Assembly: GCF_009469765.1 (NCBI RefSeq)
Contig: NZ_SSSQ01000004.1
Coordinates: forward strand, 292,452 to 356,451
Origin: Dechloromonas hortensis
GTDB taxonomy: Bacteria; Pseudomonadota; Gammaproteobacteria; Burkholderiales; Rhodocyclaceae
Direction: 5' to 3'
Length of the DNA: 64,000 bases
Shown here: positions 9,191 through 17,743 of the stretch, piece by piece
Layout: the number at the start of each line of letters is the position of its first letter
Position numbering within the stretch: the stretch's first letter is position 1
Position numbers and translations under genes: made by a program
Notes under the pieces: generated by a model
What the model saw: the letters and a program-made list of their open reading frames with translations, nothing else
Told to the model about the DNA's origin: nothing
Databases searched by the model: none

Positions 9191-11967
9191 AGCCGATCTC
9201 CGGCATGTCAATGCGCTGGAAACTGGTCCTGACCAGCGTTCTGGTTGAAGTCATCATGCTCGCGATGCTGGTCTGGAACGGACTTCGCCTGATGGATGAC
9301 ACCCTGCAACAACAGGTTGAACTGCGCTTGCAGGAAGTCTCGGTCCTGCTCAATGCCTCCATCGCCTCCACCATGGCGACCCAGGACTATGCTCCGATCG
9401 CCGACGTCTTCAGCCAAAGCCGGCGGCGGGATGGTATTCAATACTTTGTCCTGAGCGACACCCGCGGCAAACCTCTGCTCGCCGATGGCTGGGATATCAA
9501 TACGCCGCCACCGGCCGCCGAAACGAACATCACCCTTTCCTCCAGGCAGCCGCTAATCCGCACCCAGATTCCGATCACCCTGTCGGGCCAGGTCTATGGC
9601 GAACTCCATTTCGGCATTTCCACCCAGGCCATCCTCGAAGCACGGCAACATCTGATCAGGCAGAGCCTGACCATTGCCGCACTTGAAATCATCCTTTCAA
9701 TACTGCTGCTCTCCGCCCTGGCCATCTGGCTGACCCGTCACCTGATGCAACTGCGACGGGCCAGCGAAGCGGTCGGCCAGGGCAACTACAAGGTCATGCT
9801 GAACATTGAATCCGGCGATGAGGTTGGCCAACTGGCCACCACCTTCAACCAGATGACCCAGCAGATCGACCAACAGCTCAAAGCCCTGCGCGACTCGGAA
9901 CTACGTTTCCGCAGCCTGCTAAACCTGTCGACCGACCTCTACTGGGAACAGGACAGCGATTTTCGCTTTACCGAGCGCCGCTCGGGCCGCCTGAGCAACG
10001 AATCGCAACACATCGCCAAATGGCTGCACGGCAAACGGCGCTGGGAGCTTGATACGACGCTCAGCCCGGAAGAATGGGCCGTCCATCGCGCCCAACTCGA
10101 AGCCCATCAGGTATTCCGCAGCTTCGAATATGGCGTCAAACTCCCCGATGGCACCGTACGCTTCCTGCAAATTCATGGCGAACCCTTTTTCGGCAGCGAC
10201 GGACATTTTTCCGGCTATCGCGGCACGGCGGTGGACATCACGCAGCGCAAGAATGCCGAGGCCTCGCTGCACCTGGCGGCCAGCGTCTTTGCCGAGGCCC
10301 ACGAAGGGATCATCGTCACCGACCATAACTGGCAGATCATCGACCTCAATCCGATGGCCAGCGAGTTGACCGGTTACGGCCGCACCGAAGCACTGGGCGA
10401 CGATTTACGTCGCCACTTCGTCGGCGAAGCCAACAGCAGCTTCAATCAGGAAGCCGCCGACGCCCTGGCTGAGCGTGGTCACTGGCGTGGCGAAGCCCTT
10501 GGCCAGCGCAAAGGCGGCGAGCCTTTCCCGCAACTGCTTACCGTCAGCGCCGTGCGCAACCCGGCGGGCGATATTGGTAACTATATTTTCATTTTTTCCG
10601 ACATCACCGCCCTCAAAGAACAGCAGTCGAAACTGGAAGCACTGGCCCATTACGACTCGCTGACCAAACTCCCGAACCGGGTCCTGCTCGCCGACCGCAT
10701 GTCACAAGGAATTCACCAGGCTAAGCGCACCGGCGAGCTACTCGCCGTGGCCTATCTCGACCTCGATGGTTTCAAGCCGATCAACGACTCCCTCGGTCAC
10801 GATGCCGGCGATCAATTGCTGATGGAAGTCGCCGAACGACTGCGGTGCGCAGTGCGCGCCAGCGATACGGTAGCCCGCCTCGGCGGCGATGAATTCGCGC
10901 TACTGCTGCGCGCCGAAGACTTCGGCGAATGTGAAGCCGCCCTGCTCCGCGTCCTCAGCACGCTGTCCAGCGAATACACCATCAAGAACCAGAGCGTTTC
11001 GATTTCGGCCAGTATCGGGGTCACCCTCTTCCCCAACGACACTGCCGACCCAGATCTTTTGCTCCGCCACGCGGATCAGGCGATGTATGTCGCCAAACAG
11101 GCCGGCCGCAACCGCTATCATTTCTTCGATGCGGACCTGGACAACAAGCTGCGCTCGAGGAACTCCCAGATTTCGCGCATCCAGAGCGCGCTCGAGGCCG
11201 GCGAGTTCGTGCTGCATTACCAACCGAAGGTCGACATGTCTTGCGGCCGGGTGACCGGCGCCGAAGCCCTGATTCGCTGGCAGCACCCGGAACACGGGCT
11301 GCTGCCGCCCGCCGAATTCCTGCCCCTGGTTGAAGACACTGAATTCGCGACGCCGCTCGGCGAGTGGGTGATCACCACCGCATTGGGCCAAATGGACCGC
11401 TGGCGCACTCAAGGACTAGGTCTCCCGGTCAGCGTCAATATCGCCGCCCGCCAACTGCAGGCCCCGGGATTCCCCAGCCGCCTGCGCCAACTGCTCGGTG
11501 CACACCCGGCGGTGCCCGCCGCCTGGCTGGAACTTGAAATTATCGAAACAGCAGCCCTCGACGACATTCAGTACGTTAGTAGCGTGATCAATGACTGCCT
11601 TGAAACCGGCGTCTCGTTTGCCCTCGACGACTTTGGCACCGGCTATTCTTCGCTCACCTATTTCAAACGCTTGCCGGCGCATACACTAAAAATCGACCGC
11701 TCCTTCATTCGCGACATGCTCTCCGACCCGGAAGACCTCGCCATCGTCCAGGGCGTCATCGGACTGGCCAGAAGCTTTCAGCGTGAAGTGATTGCCGAAG
11801 GAGTCGAAACGGCGGCCCATGGCGCCCGCTTGCTGCAACTGGGCTGTCGCCTGGGGCAAGGCTACGGCATTGCCCGCCCGATGCCAGCAGCAGACCTGCC
11901 GGCTTGGGTCAATAACTTCAAGGCAGATCGATCATGGACCTTGGCAGCCACATGCGAACTGGCCTGA
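9187..11967 (+). CDS. Membrane PAS-GGDEF-EAL cyclic-di-GMP protein
   Basis: A 926-residue inner-membrane signalling protein. Order of parts: TM1 (about residues 12-32), periplasmic domain (to about 155), TM2 (about 158-183), HAMP (about 185-235), two PAS domains (about 240-355 and 365-480), GGDEF (motif GGDEF at 566-570, intact) and EAL (motif EAL at 693-695, with conserved DDFGTGYSSL). Both cyclase and phosphodiesterase signatures are canonical, so it may be bifunctional. It overlaps the PhnD-like gene by four bases; that protein is a plausible periplasmic input. The patatin gene overlaps its 3' end by 34 bases. Confidence 0.95.
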   Translation: MKPISGMSMRWKLVLTSVLVEVIMLAMLVWNGLRLMDDTLQQQVELRLQEVSVLLNASIASTMATQDYAPIADVFSQSRRRDGIQYFVLSDTRGKPLLADGWDINTPPPAAETNITLSSRQPLIRTQIPITLSGQVYGELHFGISTQAILEARQHLIRQSLTIAALEIILSILLLSALAIWLTRHLMQLRRASEAVGQGNYKVMLNIESGDEVGQLATTFNQMTQQIDQQLKALRDSELRFRSLLNLSTDLYWEQDSDFRFTERRSGRLSNESQHIAKWLHGKRRWELDTTLSPEEWAVHRAQLEAHQVFRSFEYGVKLPDGTVRFLQIHGEPFFGSDGHFSGYRGTAVDITQRKNAEASLHLAASVFAEAHEGIIVTDHNWQIIDLNPMASELTGYGRTEALGDDLRRHFVGEANSSFNQEAADALAERGHWRGEALGQRKGGEPFPQLLTVSAVRNPAGDIGNYIFIFSDITALKEQQSKLEALAHYDSLTKLPNRVLLADRMSQGIHQAKRTGELLAVAYLDLDGFKPINDSLGHDAGDQLLMEVAERLRCAVRASDTVARLGGDEFALLLRAEDFGECEAALLRVLSTLSSEYTIKNQSVSISASIGVTLFPNDTADPDLLLRHADQAMYVAKQAGRNRYHFFDADLDNKLRSRNSQISRIQSALEAGEFVLHYQPKVDMSCGRVTGAEALIRWQHPEHGLLPPAEFLPLVEDTEFATPLGEWVITTALGQMDRWRTQGLGLPVSVNIAARQLQAPGFPSRLRQLLGAHPAVPAAWLELEIIETAALDDIQYVSSVINDCLETGVSFALDDFGTGYSSLTYFKRLPAHTLKIDRSFIRDMLSDPEDLAIVQGVIGLARSFQREVIAEGVETAAHGARLLQLGCRLGQGYGIARPMPAADLPAWVNNFKADRSWTLAATCELA

Positions 11968-13076
11968 TCCTGACCGGCGGCGGCGCCCGTGCGGCATACC
12001 AGGTCGGCTTCCTGCTCGCCGTCGCCAAGCTTTCCCACCACCACCGGCGCAACCCCTTTCCCATCCTCTGCGGCACCTCGGCCGGCGCCATCAATGCGAC
12101 AGGCATAGCCTGTTTGGCGGACAATTTTGGCAAGGCCGTCGCCATCCTCGCCGGAGTCTGGCGAAACATGCGTGCCAGTGACATCTACCGGGCAGACGCG
12201 GTCGGCATCGGCATTTCCGGCGCCCGCTGGATGTCCACCCTGGCCCTCGGCTGGCTGCTCCGCAACCCACCCCGCTCGCTACTCGACAACGCCCCGCTGC
12301 GCGAATTGCTCAGCCGAAATCTCGATTTCAAAGGCATCGAGCGCGCCATCGCCAAGGGCGCCTTGCACGCCCTCAGTATCTCCGCCTCCGGTTACGAATC
12401 TGGTGAGAGCATCAGCTTCTTTCAGGCGCATTCCTCAGCCGAACCCTGGCAGCGCGTCCACCGCCTTGGCATTCGCGCCGAAATCAGCGTAGACCATCTA
12501 CTGGCCTCGAGCGCCATTCCTTTCATCTTTCCGGCCACCCGTATCCACCGGGAATTCTTCGGCGACGGTTCAATGCGCCAACTGGCACCGATTTCGCCGG
12601 CCATTCACCTCGGTGCCGAGCGCATTCTGATCGTTGGTGCCAGCCAGGCCAACGAACATCAGGAGCGACGCCGTGTCGAAACACATCCCTCGCTCGCCCA
12701 GATCGCCGGCCACGCCCTTTCCAGTATTTTTCTTGACGGACTCGCCGTCGATATCGAGCGCCTGCAACGCATCAACCAGACACTATCGGCCATCCCGCCG
12801 GAAATGCGGACTGCGGCCGGCATTCCCCTCCGCCCGATCAAGACGCTGATCATTTCGCCCTCGGAACGACTGGACAAGATCGCTGCCGAACACGCTACCG
12901 CGTTGCCAAGGCCGGTAAAGCTGCTACTGACGGGATTGGGGGCAATGAATCGCCGAGGCGGCGCGTTAACGAGCTATCTGCTCTTCGAGAAACCGTTTAC
13001 CCGGGCATTGATCGACCTAGGTTACACCGACACCATGGCGCGCGCCGAAGAAGTCGGCAGTTTTCTAGATCTTTAG
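11934..13076 (+). CDS. Patatin-like phospholipase
   Basis: A 380-residue patatin-family lipid acyl hydrolase. The oxyanion-hole run GGGARAAYQVG (near residue 15), the serine elbow GTSAGAIN and the catalytic Asp in FFGDGSMRQ make up the Ser-Asp dyad. A second start, ATG 11952, would remove six residues. It overlaps the end of the GGDEF-EAL gene by 34 bases, so the two are probably co-translated. Its last 73 codons are duplicated at 17463-17677 beyond the integrated element, with eight base changes. Confidence 0.9.
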   Translation: MDLGSHMRTGLILTGGGARAAYQVGFLLAVAKLSHHHRRNPFPILCGTSAGAINATGIACLADNFGKAVAILAGVWRNMRASDIYRADAVGIGISGARWMSTLALGWLLRNPPRSLLDNAPLRELLSRNLDFKGIERAIAKGALHALSISASGYESGESISFFQAHSSAEPWQRVHRLGIRAEISVDHLLASSAIPFIFPATRIHREFFGDGSMRQLAPISPAIHLGAERILIVGASQANEHQERRRVETHPSLAQIAGHALSSIFLDGLAVDIERLQRINQTLSAIPPEMRTAAGIPLRPIKTLIISPSERLDKIAAEHATALPRPVKLLLTGLGAMNRRGGALTSYLLFEKPFTRALIDLGYTDTMARAEEVGSFLDL

Positions 13077-13138
13077 GAGTTTTGGCGGGTCCGGTGAGAT
13101 TCGAACTCACGATGGGTTTCCCCACGCCGGTTTTCAAG
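12858..13138. repeat. Left copy of 281 bp direct repeat (attL region)
   Basis: Bases 12858-13138 and 17463-17743 align without gaps with eight mismatches, all in the patatin-coding part. The copy ends in the anticodon loop of tRNA-Ser (TTTTCAAG) at 13138, where the sequences diverge. It comprises the patatin 3' end plus the 3' half of the tRNA. Confidence 0.95.
13083..13138 (-). pseudogene. tRNA-Ser 3' half (displaced by integration)
   Basis: The minus strand reads the anticodon-loop-to-CCA half of tRNA-Ser, identical to the intact copy at 17688-17775, then breaks off. This is the usual remnant left when an integrase recombines inside a tRNA. Confidence 0.92.
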
Positions 13139-13151
13139 GTCTAGGGAAGCA

Positions 13152-13175
13152 CTACCAGTAACGTAGCAATGGTAG
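13152..13175. repeat. Inverted repeat near att site
   Basis: CTACCA (13152-13157) and TGGTAG (13170-13175) flank 12 bases, between the tRNA breakpoint and the integrase start. It could be an integrase arm site; this is inference. Confidence 0.35.
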
Positions 13176-13255
13176 ATGCACCGCAAAACACATTAGAAAT
13201 CACACAAAGTTAAACGCTTGGCTCGTCCTGCCCACGTCCTTTTAAGGAGTGAGCA

Positions 13256-14230
13256 ATGGCTTCAATCCGATTTCGCGGGGAAAAATGGCAGTGCCGCATA
13301 CAGCGACAGGGCTACCCCACGCTCTCTAAAGCATTTATTAACAAGGAAGATGCCCTGCGTTGGGCACGCGGTATCGAACGGTCTATGGATCTAGGGGAAT
13401 ACTCCCCAGCCGAAACTACCAAGACCACCCTCGCTGAATTAATTGATCGATACAAGAGGGAAGTTACACCCACCAAACGCGGCGCACTTCAGGAGAGATA
13501 TCGCCTTGGTGTGATTGAGGCTGACAAGTTGGCCGGCATGAACATCAAATCGATCACCTCGGCTGAGGTGGCTGCATTCCGTGACCGTCGTTTGGCTACA
13601 GTAAAGCCCATCACGGCAAGACATGATCTTTGCACACTGTCTGCAGTTTTCGAACATGCACGTCTTGAGTGGTCCTATGCCATTACCAATCCCGTCAGAG
13701 GAATTCGCAAACCTTCAATGGGGCACGGCAGGGAACGCAGACTTGAGGGAGACGAGGAGCAAAGGCTACTGGCCGAGCTTCATAAATGCCGAAGTCCCTG
13801 GATAGCGCCGCTGTTCCTGTTCTCAATCGAGACGGCTTGCCGGAGAAGCGACGCCCTTAAGTTGCAATGGGCCGATGTTGATCTAAGCAAGCGGATCGCT
13901 GTTCTTCGAGGCACAAAGAATGGTGACAACCGAGTCATCCCACTATCCGGTAAAGCGGTAAAAGTTCTAAGCGCGCTCCCCCGCGACCTGAAAGGACATG
14001 TTTTCCCGGTCCCGATGCCCACGGTACGGAGTGCCTTCGAGTATGCACGCGAGCGGGCCAACATCAAGGATCTGCGATGGCATGACCTGCGGCATGAGGC
14101 AGTCAGCAGATTGCACGAACTAGGCTTGAGCACCGTCGAGGTTGCATCAATTTCAGGGCACAAAACCTTGGCCTGCCTAGCACGCTATAGCCACATGAAG
14201 GTCGAGCGGCAGGCAGCAAAGTTAGCCTGA
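13256..14230 (+). CDS. Tyrosine site-specific integrase
   Basis: A 324-residue phage-type integrase. The N-terminal arm-binding part (RFRGEKWQCRIQRQGYPT) is followed by a SAM-like core-binding domain (about residues 55-150) and the catalytic domain. Catalytic residues are visible: Arg in ETACRRSDAL, Lys in GTKNGDNRV, the HxxR box HDLRH, His in SGHKT and nucleophile Tyr in LARYSHMK. AAGGAG lies nine bases before ATG 13256. It is next to the displaced tRNA half and reads into the element, as expected for the enzyme that inserted it. Confidence 0.95.
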   Translation: MASIRFRGEKWQCRIQRQGYPTLSKAFINKEDALRWARGIERSMDLGEYSPAETTKTTLAELIDRYKREVTPTKRGALQERYRLGVIEADKLAGMNIKSITSAEVAAFRDRRLATVKPITARHDLCTLSAVFEHARLEWSYAITNPVRGIRKPSMGHGRERRLEGDEEQRLLAELHKCRSPWIAPLFLFSIETACRRSDALKLQWADVDLSKRIAVLRGTKNGDNRVIPLSGKAVKVLSALPRDLKGHVFPVPMPTVRSAFEYARERANIKDLRWHDLRHEAVSRLHELGLSTVEVASISGHKTLACLARYSHMKVERQAAKLA

Positions 14231-14478
14231 CTCCCCTGAGAAATTGAAAAACTGGAATTCTGAAAACCTGTCATCACGCACTGGGCATTTCGGGGAGGAC
14301 TCTACTCAAATCTTCAGAAAATTAGTTTTCCCCAGGATCACCTGCACGGTTTAGCAGATTGGATAACACGACACATGTTGCGAGTCTCGTCAGAACCCCA
14401 CTTGCGTCGTCACGTCATTCGTTACAACATGACGAAGGCAAATATCATGACATCATCACTCTAAATTTCGAGAAAAAT

Positions 14479-15159
14479 ATGATTACTAAAATAGCCTTAC
14501 TAATACTTGTGGTCGCTATCAGTGTTGGCGCTGGCATATATTACGGACACGGGATGCAACTTGGCGTGACAGGACCAGTGACCGTTATTGCCAAAGATGA
14601 ACAGATAGTCATGAGAACAAAAGGAGGCCTACTTGAGGTCTCAACCGTTGTTGCCACAGAAATGTTTGAGCAAGCTACGGCCTACTCTGCACTCGGGGTT
14701 AATTTAGGCAAATCAATTGCCAAAATTCGCGTCCCTGCGACCTATCGCTACCATGTAGAGCTGGCTCCAGAATGGCGTTTTATTCGTAGGGATAAGACCT
14801 TTGTAGTGATTGCTCCCGCAGCCAAACCTTCTTTACCGGTAGCTATTGATACTGCAAAACTCGAAGGTGAGTCCGTTGGAAAATGGTCAATTCTTAGTGG
14901 CGGCTCACAAGTTGCTGAACTTCAAAAATCTATCACTGCCTCTCTTGGGCAGCGTGCCTCATCCCCAAAATATCTTAATTTGCAGCGAGAATACGCACGA
15001 AAAACAGTCACAGAATTTGTCGAAAAATGGGTTCTAAGCCAAGAAAAATGGAAATCTGAAAGTGGCTACATAATCCGCGTATTCTTTGCGGACGAACCGG
15101 TCGAAGCAATTCAATCCAGTGGCTTTTTCCCTGTTCCTTTGGCGACAGCTCAGCAATGA
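14479..15159 (+). CDS. Membrane-anchored hypothetical protein (element cargo)
   Basis: A 226-residue protein with one N-terminal hydrophobic segment (residues about 3-22, KIALLILVVAISVGAGIYYG), then a soluble domain rich in beta-strand pattern (VTVIAKDEQIVMRTKGGLLEVST) and a C-terminal amphipathic helix. I chose ATG 14479 as it puts the membrane segment at the N-terminus; a TTG at 14359 would add 40 residues. It is AT-richer than the chromosome. The next gene starts 13 bases after its stop, so they probably form an operon. I do not recognise the family and infer only that it faces the periplasm. Confidence 0.65.
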   Translation: MITKIALLILVVAISVGAGIYYGHGMQLGVTGPVTVIAKDEQIVMRTKGGLLEVSTVVATEMFEQATAYSALGVNLGKSIAKIRVPATYRYHVELAPEWRFIRRDKTFVVIAPAAKPSLPVAIDTAKLEGESVGKWSILSGGSQVAELQKSITASLGQRASSPKYLNLQREYARKTVTEFVEKWVLSQEKWKSESGYIIRVFFADEPVEAIQSSGFFPVPLATAQQ

Positions 15160-15172
15160 CAATCATGAATCC

Positions 15173-15472
15173 ATGAACAAGTCAGATCTGCTGATTCTGC
15201 TATCAGTCGCCGTCGGAGGATTCCTCTTAATTTGGAATAACAAGCGCCGTTTCAACCGCCTCAATCAATTTGGAATTGAGCAGTTTGCAAACTACCAGCA
15301 GAAAGTCGGTGCGAGATTCCTTGATGTGCTGATGCTTGGAGGCGGCTATGGGCTTCTGGGGGCTGCCAGTATCATCTTTTCAATTGAATACGCGCAGCCT
15401 CTCCTATCTATTCTTTGCCTACTGGGCGCAATCTGGGCAATTGAAACCATTCAACGCAAATCAAAAAATTGA
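15173..15472 (+). CDS. Small hypothetical membrane protein (element cargo)
   Basis: A 99-residue protein with an N-terminal transmembrane segment (about residues 4-20) and a hydrophobic C-terminal half holding one or two more (about 54-90). A basic, aromatic loop (NNKRRFNRLNQFG) lies between. Start ATG 15173 is used; the longer in-frame reading overlaps the gene before it. It ends with a lysine-rich tail. Function is unknown. It sits 13 bases after the preceding cargo gene and 46 bases before the lipoprotein gene. Confidence 0.6.
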   Translation: MNKSDLLILLSVAVGGFLLIWNNKRRFNRLNQFGIEQFANYQQKVGARFLDVLMLGGGYGLLGAASIIFSIEYAQPLLSILCLLGAIWAIETIQRKSKN

Positions 15473-15518
15473 GTCCACATAGGGCATTGCCTATCCACAA
15501 TATCTCTTGACCAAAGCC

Positions 15519-15905
15519 ATGACAAAAATACTAATCATCGCGTTTTTCACTGCCCTGTTAGCTGGCTGCACCGGCGTTAGTTCGATTAAAACAAAGAACA
15601 TCGATCCAACCCAGAAAACCGTCTATATACAACCTGGAACGCTTAGGGTTCTACAACCGATCAAAGATACCTTCACGGCAGAGGGATGGCAGATTGACGA
15701 GCTAAACCAAGAAAACGTGCGGTATTTGGTGCATACCAACATTAGAACTATCGAATTATTCTGCTTAAACCAATGGAGTGAGATAGAGATTGAACTCTTG
15801 CTTATGGATAGGATGACAAAGTCACCTGTATTTTCGATAACAAGCCAGACGTGCGATAGCTATTCAAACTTCACTGACGAGCTTCGAAAAATGCTTAAAA
15901 ACTAG
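15519..15905 (+). CDS. Small lipoprotein (element cargo)
   Basis: A 128-residue predicted lipoprotein: signal MTKILIIAFFTALLAGC with lipobox LAGC, so lipidation at Cys17. The mature part has two further cysteines (FCLNQW and QTCDSY) about 31 residues apart that could form a disulfide. ATG 15519 is chosen over a TTG at 15507. It is the third gene of the cargo cluster; together the three encode one anchored, one integral and one lipid-anchored envelope protein. I do not recognise the family. Confidence 0.65.
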   Translation: MTKILIIAFFTALLAGCTGVSSIKTKNIDPTQKTVYIQPGTLRVLQPIKDTFTAEGWQIDELNQENVRYLVHTNIRTIELFCLNQWSEIEIELLLMDRMTKSPVFSITSQTCDSYSNFTDELRKMLKN

Positions 15906-15930
15906 CCAAGCAAACCTAGAACCAACAGTT

Positions 15931-16299
15931 TTACCCCCATAGCGCCCCTGGAGAAACCCTCACCGGATTGCTTCCCCTGCGTTTGATATTGTCGAATACA
16001 ACAATTTTTTCGGCGGGGTTTGAGCATTCTTCTGTCGCTATCGTGTAAGCGCAGTCAAAATCGTCCACGATGTCTGACGTGCCGCCATAGATTGGCTTGC
16101 CGTTGGCCCCAAGTTTTTTGTTGGTATGCGCCATGCCGATTACGGTTCCACCCTTCATCACGAATTGCCGAATTACTTTGGTGAACTGACTGGCCTTGGT
16201 TTTGTCCATCAGGTCCGTAAACTTCTTGATCGTGTCGAGGATGACGATGACACCTTTCGCTTGGTCGCTGGCGACCATCTCGTTCATTATTCCAAGCAT
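15931..16299 (-). pseudogene. AAA/RecA-like ATPase fragment (central part)
   Basis: The minus strand encodes the central part of a RecA-fold replicative helicase-type ATPase: Walker B region KGVIVILDTIKKF, then IRQFVMKGGTVIGMAHTNKK and YGGTSDIVDDFDCAY. The frame continues upstream to about 16340 (WYRGFKASG) before a stop. The Walker A end is absent, and the C-terminal wing appears separately on the opposite strand at 16362. It is best read as a broken RepA-like/AAA_25-type gene of the element; identification by motif memory only. Confidence 0.6.
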
Positions 16300-16341
16300 G
16301 CCAGAGGCTTTGAACCCCCGGTACCAAAGGAAAATCGGATG

Positions 16342-16359
16342 CAGACGTAATTGCGTCTG
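16342..16359. repeat. 18 bp palindrome between opposed ATPase fragments
   Basis: CAGACG (16342-16347) and CGTCTG (16354-16359) flank TAATTG. The whole 18-mer is self-complementary apart from one T/G position. It lies exactly between the two head-to-head ATPase remnants. Confidence 0.6.
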
Positions 16360-16361
16360 TT

Positions 16362-16556
16362 ATGTCTAACATTACTCGGGGTGTAAATACCAAGATGATG
16401 TTAGCCGGCGAAGTTGCCACAGAGGCCGGCATTAGCAAACGTCAAGCACTCGCTGTGATTGAGCGATACACCGGCAACGATCCATCTGCACACAAATGGT
16501 CATTTACCGTCCGTGAGCGTGGCGCCAAGGTCTTCACCCTACTAGCGCCGGAATAG
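16362..16556 (+). pseudogene. AAA ATPase C-terminal fragment, inverted
   Basis: A 64-residue reading frame, VATEAGISKRQALAVIERY followed by GNDPSAHKWSFTVRERGAKVF, resembles the C-terminal winged-helix tail of RepA/AAA-type element helicases. It is on the plus strand, while the central part of such a protein lies next to it on the minus strand, so the gene was split and one piece inverted. It could instead be a stand-alone small HTH protein. Confidence 0.45.
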
Positions 16557-16680
16557 GCAGGAACAGCCTGAGGCAGTTTTTCAGGTTCTCAGTTTCTAGC
16601 ATTTCTGAGGGGTCTCAGTGCCTAAAGTTCTAGCCGACACTGGGACCACCTCAACTTCCCCCACCATCGGCAATCGACCG

Positions 16681-16806
16681 CCCCACGGCCACACGCCAGC
16701 AGCCCGCCTCACCCCAACTGCTGGCTGGCCACCACCACCCTACTCGGCCTGCCCCAGTGCGCCACCTTGGCACCGCCACGAGCAACCTTGCCCCTTGCAG
16801 CAAGGT
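16681..16806. repeat. C-rich repeat, copy A
   Basis: About 125 bases that align with 17173-17298 at an offset of 492, sharing blocks such as GCAGCCC, CCCCAACTGCTGGC and ACCACCCTAC. By eye about three quarters of positions match. Confidence 0.75.
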
Positions 16807-17073
16807 CAGATCGGCAGCGTCGGGGTCGTCAATGCGTCAAGTGTTTTGAGCTAGCTGTCAGGCGGCTCTATCGGCAACAGCAGGCCAGAAGTGGAAATAC
16901 GCTGGCCTGATGAATAAACGGCAGGTAACCGGTGGTCTGCAGCCTGATGCACCAGCACAGGCCAACGGCCGTTTTGGCCGAGGAATTGTCAGCGGGCTTC
17001 CGGCTTGAGTGACTGCTGCCCTCCACCACCTGTCGTTAAGCGCTCAGAACGGCTGCATGCAGGATTGGACACT

Positions 17074-17086
17074 CCCCCCCCCCCCC
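17074..17086. repeat. C13 homopolymer
   Basis: Thirteen consecutive C between ACT and GAACCC, outside any credible gene. It may be a slippage site or an assembly-uncertain run. Confidence 0.9.
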
Positions 17087-17172
17087 GAACCCGACACACC
17101 CGACGACTTGTCGCCATCTCATTCCCCACAAGATGACCTATTTCGGGGAAGGGGAGCATGAAGAATCACGCC

Positions 17173-17298
17173 CTCCACTGCCACACGTCAGCAGCCCACC
17201 TCGCCCCAACTGCTGGCCAGCCATCACCACCCTACCTGGCCAGGCCGCGCACACCAACTCGGCAGCACCACGGACAACCTCGCCCCCTCGTCGCAAAC
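17173..17298. repeat. C-rich repeat, copy B
   Basis: Diverged partner of 16681-16806, same orientation, ending just before the AT-rich border and attR. Confidence 0.75.
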
Positions 17299-17462
17299 GC
17301 AGGGCAACTAGGCACACCCCTATCTCGATCTTTTGAAAGGAGTTCAGGCAATATAAATTGAAGTTTTTATTTATCAATCTGGACAGAGCATTCGTCCTTT
17401 TATGGTCCTTTTTACCGAACTTACGTCGGTTAGGACTTAGCCAAGATTTGACTAATGTGTAA

Positions 17463-17743
17463 CCCTCGGAACGACTGGACAAGATCGCGGCCGAACACGC
17501 TACCTCGTTGCCGAGGCCGGTAAAGCTGCTACTGACGGGATTGGGGGCAATGAATCGCCGAGGCGGCGCGTTAACGAGCTATCTACTCTTCGAGAAACCG
17601 TTTACCCGGGCACTGATCGACCTGGGTTACGCCGACACCATGGCGCGCGCCGAAGAAGTCGGCAGTTTTCTCGATCTTTAGGAGTTTTGGCGGGTCCGGT
17701 GAGATTCGAACTCACGATGGGTTTCCCCACGCCGGTTTTCAAG
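17463..17743. repeat. Right copy of 281 bp direct repeat (attR region)
   Basis: Matches 12858-13138 with eight substitutions. In the patatin reading frame six are synonymous and two change a residue (Ala to Ser and Thr to Ala), so this orphan tail is a diverged homologue and not a recent copy. The tRNA part (17688-17743) is identical. No start or upstream patatin sequence is present here. Confidence 0.95.

Larger units (their letters stand above)
16557..17462. other. Non-coding right part of element
   Basis: Nine hundred bases with no convincing gene. The plus strand is strongly C-rich and G-poor over two stretches that are diverged copies of each other, and there is a C13 homopolymer. Short ORFs here are low-complexity (Pro/Thr/His-rich) and lack ribosome sites. 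The last 130 bases become AT-rich before the att repeat. Confidence 0.7.
13139..17743. mobile_element. 4.6 kb integrative element in tRNA-Ser(UGA)
   Basis: The segment between the two repeat copies is 4605 bases. It carries a tyrosine integrase at its left edge reading inward, three small cargo genes, fragments of an AAA ATPase and about 0.9 kb of C-rich non-coding repeats. The right end restores an intact tRNA-Ser. Cargo is clearly more AT-rich than the flanks. No structural, conjugation or intact replication genes are visible, so it is a small satellite or decayed island, probably not autonomous. Confidence 0.88.

Noticed and set aside
15519..15905. Phage immunity or lysis (Rz1-like) lipoprotein
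   Set aside because: The lipobox is clear, but the protein is too long and not proline rich as Rz1 is, and there are no nested lysis genes.
16618..17336. Short Pro/Thr/His-rich ORFs in the element
   Set aside because: They follow the C-rich repeats, differ in frame between copies and have no ribosome sites; they are more likely repeat DNA than genes.
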